Assembly (NCBI GenBank): GCA_963675565.2
Contig: CAXXYD010000002.1
Coordinates: forward strand, 682,001-746,000
From: JARRKU01 sp963675565
GTDB lineage: Bacteria > Desulfobacterota > Desulfobacteria > Desulfobacterales > Desulfosarcinaceae
DNA length: 64,000 nucleotides
Reading direction: 5' to 3'
Shown: in pieces, positions 1-8,491 of the stretch
How the letters are laid out: every line of letters begins with the position of its first letter
How positions within the stretch are numbered: the stretch's first letter is position 1
Position numbers and translations under genes: made by a program
Notes under the pieces: generated by a model
What the model was told of the DNA's origin: nothing
What the model saw: the letters and a program-made list of their open reading frames with translations, nothing else
Databases searched by the model: none

Positions 1-932
1 CCTATTTTATCGATATGGGCCCCCCAGGTTTGCGAAAATCGATGAATGTGGGGCGCGTAGATAATCAACCGGCCACCGTTGGCCACCACCTGCTCCAACT
101 TGTACATCACTTTGCCGGCCGTCCAGATTTCGTCATACATTTCAGGCGCGCGGCCTAGTATCGTCCCATACGGTTTCTTTTTGGTCACGATGTGAATCGT
201 TGAAGAAACATCCGCCGCCTGGGCCCAGGCCGCCTTTACATCGCCGCAAAACAGGCCATGCAGCCCGCTTTCGGGGTGGACCACCATCGACAGGCAATCG
301 ATGGGCAGCTTGACCTTCTCCATGGCGCGATGAATCACCCGCCGGACCGGCGTGTCCTTGCGGCCGATGATCTTGCGGGTCGTGATGACCGCCCCCAACC
401 AGTGGAAGAAATGCAGCAGTTCACCGCCCGATATGCCGGGAAACAGGTATTTGGCGCCACCGGAAAACCCGGCGACTTCATGGGGAAACACCGGCCCCAG
501 GATCAGAACCCGGTCATAGTCGTAAATCTTTCGATTGATGTCGATGGACACCGATTCGCTCAAGCGCCCGCCGGAGATGTCGACGACCTCTTTCTCGGAC
601 AAACGGCCGATCCGCACCAGCGTACCGGGCAGGTCCCAGCGGTGACAGAAAAAGTCCGACCGCCCGAAGCGTTCACGTCGGCACTGCCCGTTTATGCCGT
701 AAAGGGCAAGGACCTGTTCTTCGGAGAGAACCGGATGCGTGCCCACAGCCACGAGGAAATCCAGCTTGGCGGCCCGCCGGCCGATGGTATCGCCAACGGC
801 ACGGACCATCGTCATCAAGGGACAGGTTCGGGTTGCATCAGGCGTCAACACCAGGATGCGTTTGTTCTCAACCCGGCGGGCCGGTATCCCGGCTTCGATG
901 ACCGTCCTGATTTTTTCTTCGGAGAACGCCAC
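1..932 (-). CDS. LarA-like nickel-pincer racemase/epimerase (DUF2088), C-terminus outside window
   Basis: About 310 N-terminal residues can be read on the minus strand from a GTG at 932 with no stop before the window edge. Visible motifs are TPDATRTCP near the N-terminus (the DHTRP-like substrate motif), AVGTHP, and PHEVAGFSGGAKYLFPG, whose lysine sits where LarA anchors its nickel-pincer cofactor. These are hallmarks of the LarA/DUF2088 family, which racemises or epimerises alpha-hydroxy acids. The GTG lies 23 bp after the permease stop, with a purine-rich stretch upstream, so the gene is the last visible member of the sugar operon. Its place in that operon suggests a sugar-acid substrate rather than lactate; this is inference. 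Cofactor-synthesis genes larB/C/E are not in the window. Confidence 0.8.
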   Translation of the reverse strand, partial: MAFSEEKIRTVIEAGIPARRVENKRILVLTPDATRTCPLMTMVRAVGDTIGRRAAKLDFLVAVGTHPVLSEEQVLALYGINGQCRRERFGRSDFFCHRWDLPGTLVRIGRLSEKEVVDISGGRLSESVSIDINRKIYDYDRVLILGPVFPHEVAGFSGGAKYLFPGISGGELLHFFHWLGAVITTRKIIGRKDTPVRRVIHRAMEKVKLPIDCLSMVVHPESGLHGLFCGDVKAAWAQAADVSSTIHIVTKKKPYGTILGRAPEMYDEIWTAGKVMYKLEQVVANGGRLIIYAPHIHRFSQTWGAHIDKI

Positions 933-955
933 GTTGCACCCTTTCCCGTCCGGCT

Positions 956-1786
956 TCAGTCTTTTAGAGCACCCATGGTCAGCCCCTGAACAATGCTTTT
1001 GCGCACAAAAAAGGCGAACACGGAGACCGGCAGGACGATCAGGGTGGCCGCCGCACCGATACCGGCCCAGTCGATCTTGCCATAGGAGATGAAATTATAC
1101 ACGGCGACCGGTACGGTTTTGGTGTTGGGGCCGGACAGGATCAGCGAAAACAGAAACTGATTCCAGGAGAAAATAAAGGAAATGATGGCCGAGGTGGCGA
1201 TCCCGTTGCGTACGAGCGGCAGCACGATGATCAGAAAGCTCTGCAAACCCGAGCAGCCGTCAATCTTGGCCGCATCTTCCAGTTCGGCCGGCACGCTCTC
1301 GAAAAACGAGATCATCAGCCAGATGACCATGGGCAGGGTGATGATCAGATGGGTGATGGTCAAAGCAGTATAGGTGTCGATGAGATTCAGGTAACGAAAG
1401 ATGATGTACCAGGGAAGCAGGTAGCTCACAAAGGGCGTCATGCGCGCCACCAGGATGAGGATCCCGATTCGGCCCTGGCGATATTTGGCGATCGAATAGG
1501 CCGCCGGCAGGCCCAGCAGGAGTGAAACCCCCGTGGCCAGGCCGGCAACGACCAGGCTGTTCATCAGGTATTTGAAAAAGTTGTATTGCTGGAAAACCGC
1601 CCGGTAGTTTTCCAGTGTAGGCGAAAAAATAAACTGGGGCGGATAGGAGATGTTCTGCACACCGGTCTTCAACCCGGTCAGGATCATCCATACAAACACG
1701 AAAACCGGCGGCAGGCACAAGGCGACCGCGCCCGTATAGAACAGCGTCGATTTGAAGAGTTTTGTCATCCGCCTGCCGGTTGCCAT
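956..1786 (-). CDS. Carbohydrate ABC transporter permease, MalG type
   Basis: Inner-membrane permease of a CUT1-type sugar importer. The protein has an N-terminal membrane segment followed by about five more hydrophobic helices and the cytoplasmic EAA loop (EDAAKIDGCSGLQSF followed by a P), which docks on the ATPase. Its length of about 276 residues fits the MalG family. I prefer the ATG at 1786 because AGGA lies six bases upstream; an in-frame ATG at 1798 is also possible. It lies 24-36 bp after the partner permease gene, so the two are co-transcribed. Substrate specificity cannot be read from the permease. Confidence 0.9.
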   Translation of the reverse strand: MATGRRMTKLFKSTLFYTGAVALCLPPVFVFVWMILTGLKTGVQNISYPPQFIFSPTLENYRAVFQQYNFFKYLMNSLVVAGLATGVSLLLGLPAAYSIAKYRQGRIGILILVARMTPFVSYLLPWYIIFRYLNLIDTYTALTITHLIITLPMVIWLMISFFESVPAELEDAAKIDGCSGLQSFLIIVLPLVRNGIATSAIISFIFSWNQFLFSLILSGPNTKTVPVAVYNFISYGKIDWAGIGAAATLIVLPVSVFAFFVRKSIVQGLTMGALKD

Positions 1787-1822
1787 AAAAATCCTCATCT
1801 GCAGGTATGGGACCGCCTGTTG

Positions 1823-2731
1823 TCAGATATCCTGCGCATTGATTCGCATGCGGTTCATGACCACATTGAACACCAGTACGATTAAAAAGACCACAACCAT
1901 CAGGGCCGACCCATAGCCGGCCTTGAAGAAGCTGAACCCGACATTGTAAGAATAGAGATACAAGGTTTCGGATGCAATACCCGGCCCGCCCTGGGTGATG
2001 GTATATATAATATCGAACTCTTTAAGATTGTCCAGCGATCGGAGCATCAGTGCTGCGATCAACACCGGCCGGATCAGGGGCAGGGTGATATACCAGAAGA
2101 TCTGCAGCGTGTTGGCCCCGTCGATACGGGCCGCCTCATAGGGGTCGTGGGGCAGCGATTTGAGACCGGCAAGAACGATCAGGGTGATCATGGGGGTCCA
2201 CTTCCACACGTCCACCAGCACCAGTGCCGGAATCACCGTCCGGGCGCTGCTGACCCAGAGGCTGCCGGGAAGGCCGATACTTTCGAGCAGGTAGTTCATG
2301 ACCCCGATTTCGGGGTTGAGCATGATTCGCCAGATCAACGCGACGGCCACCGGCGTGGCCGCAAACGGGAAAATGTAAATGGCTTGAACGATTTCACTGC
2401 CTTTGAACTGGCGGTGGAAATACAGCGCGATGAGAAGCCCCAGGATCAGCTCGATGGAAAGGCTCAGTCCGCTGAAATAGACCATCACCTTCACCCCGTT
2501 TAACACGCGTTCATCACCGAACAGCTCGATAAAGTTATCGACCCCGATGAAGCGGGGATCTCCCAGCCCGATGGTCCATTTGGTAAAGGCCAGATAGAGA
2601 TTATACCCGATGGGAACCACCACGATCAGAAACAGGGCGATTATTGCCGGTGCCGGGTATACGAGGGCTTGACGGCGATCGATGAACCGGGAGATGGTGC
2701 CGAGAAATTGCTTCACAACGCTTTTTTTCAC
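1823..2731 (-). CDS. Carbohydrate ABC transporter permease, MalF/UgpA type
   Basis: First permease of the sugar importer, 302 residues. A positively charged N-terminus is followed by a strong hydrophobic helix (PAPAIIALFLIVVVPIGY) and five further membrane spans. The EAA loop reads EAARIDGANTLQIFWYITLP, and the C-terminal part carries the usual TQGGP segment. It follows the solute-binding protein gene by about 65 bp, so expression from the same transcript is likely. The partner permease and a MalK-type ATPase are in the same operon, which completes the transporter. Confidence 0.9.
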   Translation of the reverse strand: MKKSVVKQFLGTISRFIDRRQALVYPAPAIIALFLIVVVPIGYNLYLAFTKWTIGLGDPRFIGVDNFIELFGDERVLNGVKVMVYFSGLSLSIELILGLLIALYFHRQFKGSEIVQAIYIFPFAATPVAVALIWRIMLNPEIGVMNYLLESIGLPGSLWVSSARTVIPALVLVDVWKWTPMITLIVLAGLKSLPHDPYEAARIDGANTLQIFWYITLPLIRPVLIAALMLRSLDNLKEFDIIYTITQGGPGIASETLYLYSYNVGFSFFKAGYGSALMVVVFLIVLVFNVVMNRMRINAQDI

Positions 2732-2795
2732 TCCTGGCCGCCAGGCACGGGGCCGTCCGGATTCACGCCGCGGACGGCCCCGGTCCCTTTGGCGG

Positions 2796-4100
2796 CTATA
2801 GTTCCATTTTCTTGTTCATCACTGCGGCTGCTTTCTTGGCGGACTGCACAACGTCCTTGCCTTCGATGGCATCCACGATCACCAGGCCGGTGATATCGCG
2901 GATTTCGGGAACGTTCAACACAGGCGGGTTCCACTGCGGCTGACCGATCTCGAAGGATTTCAAAGATCCGGCCGTCCAGTCCGGATGCTCGTCTTTGGAT
3001 TTGTATTCCGCTGAACTCCATGCAGAGGCACGTCCGGCCGGTACGCCGGCCAGGAGGGCCCCCAGGACGTTTTCCTTGTTGGTGGCCCACTGGACGAACA
3101 GCCAGGCCGCTTTCTGGCGGTCAGGCTTGCTGGTACCGCTGATCGCCAGGCTCCAGTTGGAAACGTGGGGCAGCTTGCCGGCCGGGCCGGCCGGGATGGT
3201 GGTATAGCCGACCTTGCCGGCAACCTTGGATTCTTTTGGATTCTCGTACAATGATTTAAATACGTTGGCATCGAAGATCATGGCGGCCTTGCCTTCCATG
3301 AAGATGGAGGTGCTCTCGGCCCAGTGCAGCATGGTGCCACCCTGGGGTCCGTAGTTTCTCAGCAGGTCGCCATAAAACTTGAAGGCCGCGATGCTTTCGG
3401 GAGAATCCAGGTTCGATTTGCCTTGCGCAGTCGTCCAGGATCCGCCGAAACTGTACAGAAAATCAACCCACTGCGACGTGGCTGCCGCCCCCTTGCCCCT
3501 GAGGGTGATACCGACCATTTTTATCCCGTCAACCGCTTTGCCGGTGAAAAACTTGACCGCCTGTTCCAGTTCCTGCATGGTTTCGGGGACTTTGACCTTG
3601 AACCGGTCGAACAGGTCCCTGCGATAGGACAGGAGGGACGCTTCGGCGTTGATCACGATGCCGATCTGTTTGCCCTCAATGGATGATCCCTTCATGGGGC
3701 CTGCGAAGAAGTCTTTGACATCCCAATCGGCCTCGGTCAGGCTCGCATCGGCGATGAAGGCATCCAGTGGCTTGAGCCATCCCGCCTTCCAGTAGTGGAG
3801 TTTGGCCTGGCCCGGCATGATCATGTAGCCGTCCACCGTACCACCGGCGTTAAGCTCGATCATGCGCTTGTTGCGAAACTGGTCCTCCGGAAACACTTCG
3901 AGGGTCACCTTGATACCGGTCATCCGCTCGAAGTCAGCCACCTTGGGCTCGATGAAGGATGTAAATGGATGCTTGTTCATCAGGAAACGAATCTCTGTGC
4001 CCTTGAACTGCATCCAGTCGATATCGCCGGCAATCACCGGTGAGACCAATCCCAGACACAAGAGAACGCCAACTAGAACGACTGTCATTTTTTTTTGCAT
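2796..4100 (-). CDS. Extracellular sugar-binding protein, ABC transporter family 1
   Basis: Periplasmic substrate receptor of the importer, 434 residues. The N-terminus is a clear signal peptide (MQKKMTVVLVGVLLCLGL, then a VIAG cleavage region). The body has family 1 solute-binding features such as FERMTGIKVTLEVFPEDQF and a late FVQWATNKENV helix. An AGGAGGAATCGC-like ribosome site precedes the ATG. The binding pocket cannot be interpreted from sequence alone. The nearby IolC-like kinase, mannonate-type SDR and LarA-like racemase point to a sugar, polyol or sugar acid. Confidence 0.88.
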   Translation of the reverse strand: MQKKMTVVLVGVLLCLGLVSPVIAGDIDWMQFKGTEIRFLMNKHPFTSFIEPKVADFERMTGIKVTLEVFPEDQFRNKRMIELNAGGTVDGYMIMPGQAKLHYWKAGWLKPLDAFIADASLTEADWDVKDFFAGPMKGSSIEGKQIGIVINAEASLLSYRRDLFDRFKVKVPETMQELEQAVKFFTGKAVDGIKMVGITLRGKGAAATSQWVDFLYSFGGSWTTAQGKSNLDSPESIAAFKFYGDLLRNYGPQGGTMLHWAESTSIFMEGKAAMIFDANVFKSLYENPKESKVAGKVGYTTIPAGPAGKLPHVSNWSLAISGTSKPDRQKAAWLFVQWATNKENVLGALLAGVPAGRASAWSSAEYKSKDEHPDWTAGSLKSFEIGQPQWNPPVLNVPEIRDITGLVIVDAIEGKDVVQSAKKAAAVMNKKMEL

Positions 4101-4258
4101 GCGATTCCTCCTCCTGTTGATTATTTTGGATCGTTGGCTGTTGCCTTTCCTTGCTCACCCAACAGCGGGGCGTTGCCTGTAAATTAAACCTCACACAACC
4201 GCCGGACTTGTCTTCCTGCCGGTTCTTCCAATAGAACCCACAACCGCGTCGACCGTGG

Positions 4259-5362
4259 TCACACAATGGTCCGGGAGGTGTCTTTGTCAAACAGATGGAT
4301 ATTGGACATGTTAATGGCTATCTCCACCTCTTGCCCGACGATGAAAGCGTGTTCCGGCACCGTCACGCGGGCCACCATCGGGTGGGATCCACAGGTCAGG
4401 TGGACAAAGGTTTCGGGGCCGAGTGTTTCCACGACCTCGACCCGCGTCGACATCGTGTTGGCCCGGGATTCGGATGCTGCCTGGCGCTGCTCGGCCATAT
4501 CTTCGGGGCGCACGCCGAAAATAACCGGCCGCCCGGCATACGCCTTTACGTCGGGGCAGAATTCATCGGGCAATTTGACTTTAAAATGATCGTTACCGGC
4601 GAAACAGGCACCCTGTTCCTCGACCAGCCTGGCCGGAAGGAAATTCATGGCCGGCGAGCCGATAAAGCCGGCAACGAAGCGGTTGGCCGGCTGTTTGTAA
4701 ACGTCCAGGGGAACCCCGGATTGCTGCAATGCGCCGTTTTGCATAATAAAAATACGGCTGGCCATGGTCATGGCCTCCACCTGATCGTGGGTGACATAAA
4801 TAATGGTGGCCTCCAGGCGCCGGTGGAGCTTGCTGATCTCGGCCCGCATGGCCACCCGCAGTTTGGCGTCCAGGTTGGAAAGGGGTTCGTCGAACAGGAA
4901 CACCTTGGGCTTGCGCACAATGGCCCTGCCCACGGCCACCCGCTGCCGCTGCCCTCCCGAGAGTTGTTTGGGTTTGCGGTCCAGGAGTTCATGAATGCCT
5001 AAAATATCGGCCGCTTCCTTTACGCGCTGGTCGATTTCCGGTTTAGGGAACTGGCGCATTTTCAACCCGAACCCCAGGTTGTCGCGGACGTTCATGTGCG
5101 GGTAGAGGGCGTAATTCTGGAAAACCATGGCAATGTCCCGGTCTTTGGGCGGGACGTCGTTTACCAGGCGGTCACCGATGATGATCTCTCCGGATGTCAC
5201 CTCCTCGAGACCGGCGATCATCCGCAGCGCCGTGGTTTTGCCGCACCCGGAAGGCCCCACCAGGACAGCGAATTCTTTATCCTGTATCTCGATGCACAGG
5301 TCGTCGACAGCCGTGACGGATTTGAACCGCTTAACGACGTTTTTCAGGATTACACTGGCCAC
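4259..5362 (-). CDS. Sugar ABC transporter ATPase, MalK/UgpC type
   Basis: Cytoplasmic ATPase that powers the sugar importer, 367 residues. It shows Walker A GPSGCGKTT at residues 36-44, the Q-loop VFQNYALYPHM, signature LSGGQRQRVAVGRA, Walker B VFLFDEPLSNLD and the switch histidine in YVTHDQVEAM. The C-terminal third is the TOBE/MOP-like regulatory region (VIFGVRPEDM) typical of MalK. About 160 bp separate it from the binding-protein gene downstream; no clear terminator is seen there. The family is often able to serve more than one sugar transporter. Confidence 0.92.
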   Translation of the reverse strand: MASVILKNVVKRFKSVTAVDDLCIEIQDKEFAVLVGPSGCGKTTALRMIAGLEEVTSGEIIIGDRLVNDVPPKDRDIAMVFQNYALYPHMNVRDNLGFGLKMRQFPKPEIDQRVKEAADILGIHELLDRKPKQLSGGQRQRVAVGRAIVRKPKVFLFDEPLSNLDAKLRVAMRAEISKLHRRLEATIIYVTHDQVEAMTMASRIFIMQNGALQQSGVPLDVYKQPANRFVAGFIGSPAMNFLPARLVEEQGACFAGNDHFKVKLPDEFCPDVKAYAGRPVIFGVRPEDMAEQRQAASESRANTMSTRVEVVETLGPETFVHLTCGSHPMVARVTVPEHAFIVGQEVEIAINMSNIHLFDKDTSRTIV

Positions 5363-5407
5363 GTTATCCGCCTCTCTTCTGTTTTCCCGATATCCCGATG
5401 CCGCCGC

Positions 5408-6262
5408 TCAAATCGAATAGGAAGAAAATCCGCCGTCGATCGGGACCACCGCGCCGGTCACAAAGCTGGACGCTTCCGACAACAGCCAGACAAGCGGCCC
5501 GATGAGATCATCCGGACGGCCGTAACGGCCCATGGGGGTGTGGGCGATTACTTCCCGGCCGCGCGGCAACAGTTCGCCGGTGTTCGGGTCGATATGCAGG
5601 AACTTGAGCTGTTCGGTCATGAAAAAGCCTGGCGCCAGAGCGTTTACACGAACACCCGTGTGTGCAAAATGGACGGCCAGCCATCGCGTGAAGTTGCTTA
5701 CCGCCGCCTTGGCTGCGGAATAGGCGGCCACTTTGGTCAGCGGTGTAAACCCGCTCATGGATGCAATGTTGACGATCGATCCCTTTCCTTTGGCAACCAT
5801 TCCTGCGGAAAAGGCCTGCGTGGTCAAAAAGGTTCCCATGAAATTGAGATCGAACACCCGGCGGAAGCCGGTTGCATCCAGGTCGAAAAAAGAGCCGGGG
5901 GTCGGTTCCAGCGATCCGGCGGGGCTGTGAAACGATTCCGACGTACTGCCACGGGGATCGTTGCCGCCGGCGCCGTTGATCAACACATCGGGTGGACCCC
6001 ATAAGTCGCTGACCGCTTTGGCGCAGTCTCTCAGCATGGTGCCATCGACCACATCGCATCGAAACGCGCTGGCGGTTCCACCGGAGTCGGTGATCGACCG
6101 GGCCCGGGCTTCGGCTTTTTCGGCGTCGATATCGATAACGGCCACTTTCACGCCTGCCGCACCCAGGGCCTCGGCCATTGCCCCGCACAGTGCACCGCCC
6201 GCACCTGTAACCGCGGCCACCTTTCCGGACAAATCGAAAAGCGTTAACAAACCCTTTTGCAT
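5408..6262 (-). CDS. SDR oxidoreductase, D-mannonate/fructuronate reductase (Bacillus UxuB)-like
   Basis: NAD(P)-dependent short-chain dehydrogenase of 284 residues. The cofactor loop is TGAGGALCGAMAEAL, followed by DVLINGAGGN, the catalytic Ser in NIASMSG, and YSAAKAA giving Tyr-x3-Lys. The insertion after the catalytic region (LAPGFFMTEQLKF, then HTPMGRYGRPDDL) and the IDGGFSSYS ending resemble the Gram-positive UxuB type that interconverts mannonate and fructuronate. The exact substrate is inferred from family resemblance only. It sits between the kinase and the transporter ATPase, about 45 bp from the latter, in the same operon. Confidence 0.75.
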   Translation of the reverse strand: MQKGLLTLFDLSGKVAAVTGAGGALCGAMAEALGAAGVKVAVIDIDAEKAEARARSITDSGGTASAFRCDVVDGTMLRDCAKAVSDLWGPPDVLINGAGGNDPRGSTSESFHSPAGSLEPTPGSFFDLDATGFRRVFDLNFMGTFLTTQAFSAGMVAKGKGSIVNIASMSGFTPLTKVAAYSAAKAAVSNFTRWLAVHFAHTGVRVNALAPGFFMTEQLKFLHIDPNTGELLPRGREVIAHTPMGRYGRPDDLIGPLVWLLSEASSFVTGAVVPIDGGFSSYSI

Positions 6263-6335
6263 TTTATCTCAACCATTCTCCGCCTGATAAGGCGATTTAA
6301 AAAGACGATCCCGGAACCCCCCTGGCAACACGGTA

Positions 6336-7370
6336 TCAAAGCCCGCCCTGTCGGTCTGCGAAATCGAGCACCTCGGATAAACCGGGCATGGAGATCGAGC
6401 ATCCATGCCGGGCCACCACCATCGCCCCGCAGGCGTTTCCCAACCGCACGGCCTTGTGCAGATCCCAACCCTTGACGTAGCCATACAGGAATCCCGCGCC
6501 GAATGCGTCACCGGCACCCAGAATATTTTGAACCCGAACCGAAAAACCCGGCACATCTTCGAACGGTTTATCCTGGCAATGGATTCGGGCACCTTGCGTG
6601 CCGCGCTTTTCCAACACCAGGCGGGGGCCGCGGTCTAAAAGGGCGCGGGTATGCAAAGCGGTATCCCCAACCACCCTGGCATCGGATACCTGGGAGTGGG
6701 TCAATCGGACGGCATTCGGGTCGGTCAGCATGGCTGCGTTTATTTCGTCCTCGGTGCCCAGGACGATATCCACGAACGGAATTATGGATCGGATCGTAAC
6801 GCCATAGGCCCGTGGGTCGTGCCATTGATCCGGCCTGAAATCGAGATCCAGAACCACATCGGTGCCTGCCTTGCGGGCAATTTCTGCCGCGACCAGTGTG
6901 GCGCTGCGGCTTGGCTCCCGGCTCAGGTTGGTGCCGGCAAATTGAAACACGCAGCTGTCGGCGATGGGCGCCGCCAGCACATCGCTGATTTCAAGTGCAA
7001 TATCTGCGCAGTGATCCCTGTAGAACACCAATGGGAACTTGTCCGGCGGTTCGATGCCTAGTACGACCAGGCTGGTGTGCCGGTCCTTTTTACGGGGACT
7101 GAAGCGAATGTCCACGCCTTCGGCAGTTAAAAAATATATGACAAAGTCCCCGACCGGATCTTCTCCGAAAGCGGTCAGCAGCGCCGAGTTCAGTCCCAGC
7201 CGGCGGCATCCGACACTCATATTCGTGGGCGATCCGCCGACGTAGGCGGCAAAGCTCTTGATCTGTGGAAATTCAACCCCTACGTCGTTGCTGTACAGGT
7301 CCATGCATGACCGGCCCATATGGAACGTGTCATAAGTCTGCCGGGCTGTGTCGGGTGGCTTGGGCTGCAT
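6336..7370 (-). CDS. iolC: PfkB-family sugar kinase, 5-dehydro-2-deoxygluconokinase (IolC)-like
   Basis: Ribokinase-fold kinase of 344 residues. The N-terminal HMGRSCMDLYSNDVG and AYVGGSPTNMSVG are the IolC-type versions of the PfkB substrate motif, and GAGDAFGAGFLYG carries the catalytic Asp near the C-terminus. IolC phosphorylates 5-dehydro-2-deoxygluconate in inositol breakdown. No other inositol genes (iolB, D, E) are present, so a related 2-keto-3-deoxy sugar acid is a real alternative. It is the first gene of the minus-strand operon that runs to the window edge. Confidence 0.72.
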   Translation of the reverse strand: MQPKPPDTARQTYDTFHMGRSCMDLYSNDVGVEFPQIKSFAAYVGGSPTNMSVGCRRLGLNSALLTAFGEDPVGDFVIYFLTAEGVDIRFSPRKKDRHTSLVVLGIEPPDKFPLVFYRDHCADIALEISDVLAAPIADSCVFQFAGTNLSREPSRSATLVAAEIARKAGTDVVLDLDFRPDQWHDPRAYGVTIRSIIPFVDIVLGTEDEINAAMLTDPNAVRLTHSQVSDARVVGDTALHTRALLDRGPRLVLEKRGTQGARIHCQDKPFEDVPGFSVRVQNILGAGDAFGAGFLYGYVKGWDLHKAVRLGNACGAMVVARHGCSISMPGLSEVLDFADRQGGL

Positions 7371-7452
7371 TCAAAATCCCCTGGTATGACAAATGGCGCT
7401 GTCTTTGTGTTGATTATCGTTCCATTCAACAGGGCGCTTCGGCTGCCGGCAT

Positions 7453-7484
7453 CCAAGTTAGGCGGAAATGGCAAGCCAACTTGG
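7453..7484. repeat. Inverted repeat in the leader of the sugar operon
   Basis: CCAAGTT at 7453-7459 pairs with AACTTGG at 7478-7484, and a GGC/GCC extension inside it adds three pairs with one bulged base. It lies about 85 bp upstream of the IolC-like start. It could be an operator for an unseen regulator or an mRNA stem-loop. No U-tract follows on the minus strand, so it is not an intrinsic terminator. Confidence 0.5.
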
Positions 7485-7585
7485 TTATTTTAGCCTTCTG
7501 AATGCAGATGGAAATGCTTTGCAGCGGCTATCGAACGCCTACTTTGCTGCCGCAATCTCTATGCCAGAGGAGTGAAGGGCGATAA

Positions 7586-7615
7586 CATAAAGTAACTCAC
7601 AAAAATTATAGTCAA
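7586..7615 (-). promoter_or_regulatory. Possible sigma-70 promoter of the sugar operon
   Basis: On the minus strand TTGACT (7610-7615) is followed after 18 bp by TTTATG (7586-7591). The -35 is good and the -10 is weak. It would give a leader of about 210 nt that includes the inverted repeat. Confidence 0.3.
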
Positions 7616-7691
7616 TTCATTGCAAAAACGCTGTCCGGAGCAACCAACGTATTCGCAGCGACTGTCAGCATATTTGACAATATGTTAATTG

Positions 7692-7742
7692 GAGGAATTC
7701 TGCCATTTATACGATCAGGCCCGCGCGCAGCGTGAACCGCAA
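7692..7742 (-). repeat. Dispersed intergenic repeat, copy A part 1
   Basis: Read on the minus strand this copy contains GCGGTT, then CGCTGCGCGCGGGCC, then ATAAATGGCAGAATTCCTC. The same roughly 48-bp block is present on the plus strand at 26041 and 56431. Similarity stops just after GAATTCCTC, unlike the other two copies, which continue for about 70 bp more. Confidence 0.85.
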
Positions 7743-7799
7743 CCGGGAACGGGCAACTCACAACTCGACACTTGAGTCATAACAGGCGGCAGGTTGCGC

Positions 7800-7851
7800 G
7801 CCCCTTTCAGGGGCAGGCCAAAGCAGGGCCCTCTGGACCCGGATTTTACTT
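7800..7851 (+). repeat. Dispersed intergenic repeat, copy A part 2
   Basis: Starts with the hairpin GCCCCT-TTC-AGGGGC and continues with GGCCAAAGCAGGGCCC and GGACCCGGATTTTACT. The reverse complement at 56318-56372 has the same hairpin (GCCCCT-TGC-AGGGGC in this orientation) and the same GGACCCGGAT tail. Parts 1 and 2 have the same relative order and orientation at both loci. Confidence 0.7.
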
Positions 7852-8015
7852 TGGGTTTTTCGATTTTTGGTGACCGGATTGTGACCGGTTACGAAAAAAT
7901 GGAATTTTCCAGGGTGCATATTGGACCGAACACAGGCAGGGGCGAAAGAGACTGCAGCCTTTTTTTCCCGCGTTGAGCACCCGCTTGGGCTGATATCTCT
8001 ATATCTTTTCTAAAT

Positions 8016-8444
8016 CTATCGATCGCGGTTGAGGACCGCCATTGTCACCCTTGAAATACAGGTCAGGCGCTCTTTTTCATCACACATGCGAACTTCCCAG
8101 ACCTGGGTGGTTTTTCCCAGATGAACCGGTTTGCCTAATCCGGTTATCTCGCCGGTGCGAACAGAGCGGATATGGTTTGCATTGATTTCAAGTCCCACAC
8201 AATAGTGAGAACGCGTATCAAGGCAAAGATAGGCGCCAGTGCTTGCCAGGGTTTCCGATAAAGCGACCGAAGCGCCTCCGTGCAGTATCCCCATAGGTTG
8301 GTGTGTGCGATGATCAACCGGCATGGAGGCTTTCAGGAAATCTTCTCCGATTTCAACAAATTTTATACCCAGGTGGGAGGCCAGGGTATTTTGTCCAAAT
8401 TGATTGATCATATCCAGATCAGGCTTTGTCAACCATATACTCAT
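8016..8444 (-). CDS. Hotdog-fold acyl-CoA thioesterase, PaaI/YdiI type
   Basis: A 142-residue cytoplasmic thioesterase of the 4HBT class. The signature HGGASVALSETLAS contains the conserved HGG and the catalytic acid of the PaaI/MenI branch, and GLEINANHIRSV is the following conserved strand. Such enzymes hydrolyse aromatic or medium-chain acyl-CoA. It lies about 50 bp downstream of mgsA on the same strand and could be co-transcribed with it. The physiological substrate is unknown. Confidence 0.85.
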   Translation of the reverse strand: MSIWLTKPDLDMINQFGQNTLASHLGIKFVEIGEDFLKASMPVDHRTHQPMGILHGGASVALSETLASTGAYLCLDTRSHYCVGLEINANHIRSVRTGEITGLGKPVHLGKTTQVWEVRMCDEKERLTCISRVTMAVLNRDR

Positions 8445-8491
8445 GGCATGAACTCTCTTTCCTTTGATAGGTTTTGCCAGTCTAAAGCCGG

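Larger units (their letters stand above)
7371..8015. other. 645-bp intergenic region upstream of the sugar operon
   Basis: No convincing gene. It holds a near-perfect inverted repeat at 7453-7484, a possible minus-strand promoter at 7586-7615, and two parts of the dispersed repeat (7692-7742 and 7800-7851). A 60-codon open frame at 7794-7976 overlaps the repeat, has no ribosome site and is judged spurious. The thioesterase gene to the right ends here. Confidence 0.7.

Noticed and set aside
258..989. Long plus-strand open frame at the left edge
   Set aside because: It is antisense to the LarA-like gene, whose motifs are clear, and its own product has no recognisable pattern.
7794..7976. 60-codon plus-strand frame
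   Set aside because: It overlaps the dispersed repeat hairpin, has no ribosome site and shows no protein-like pattern.
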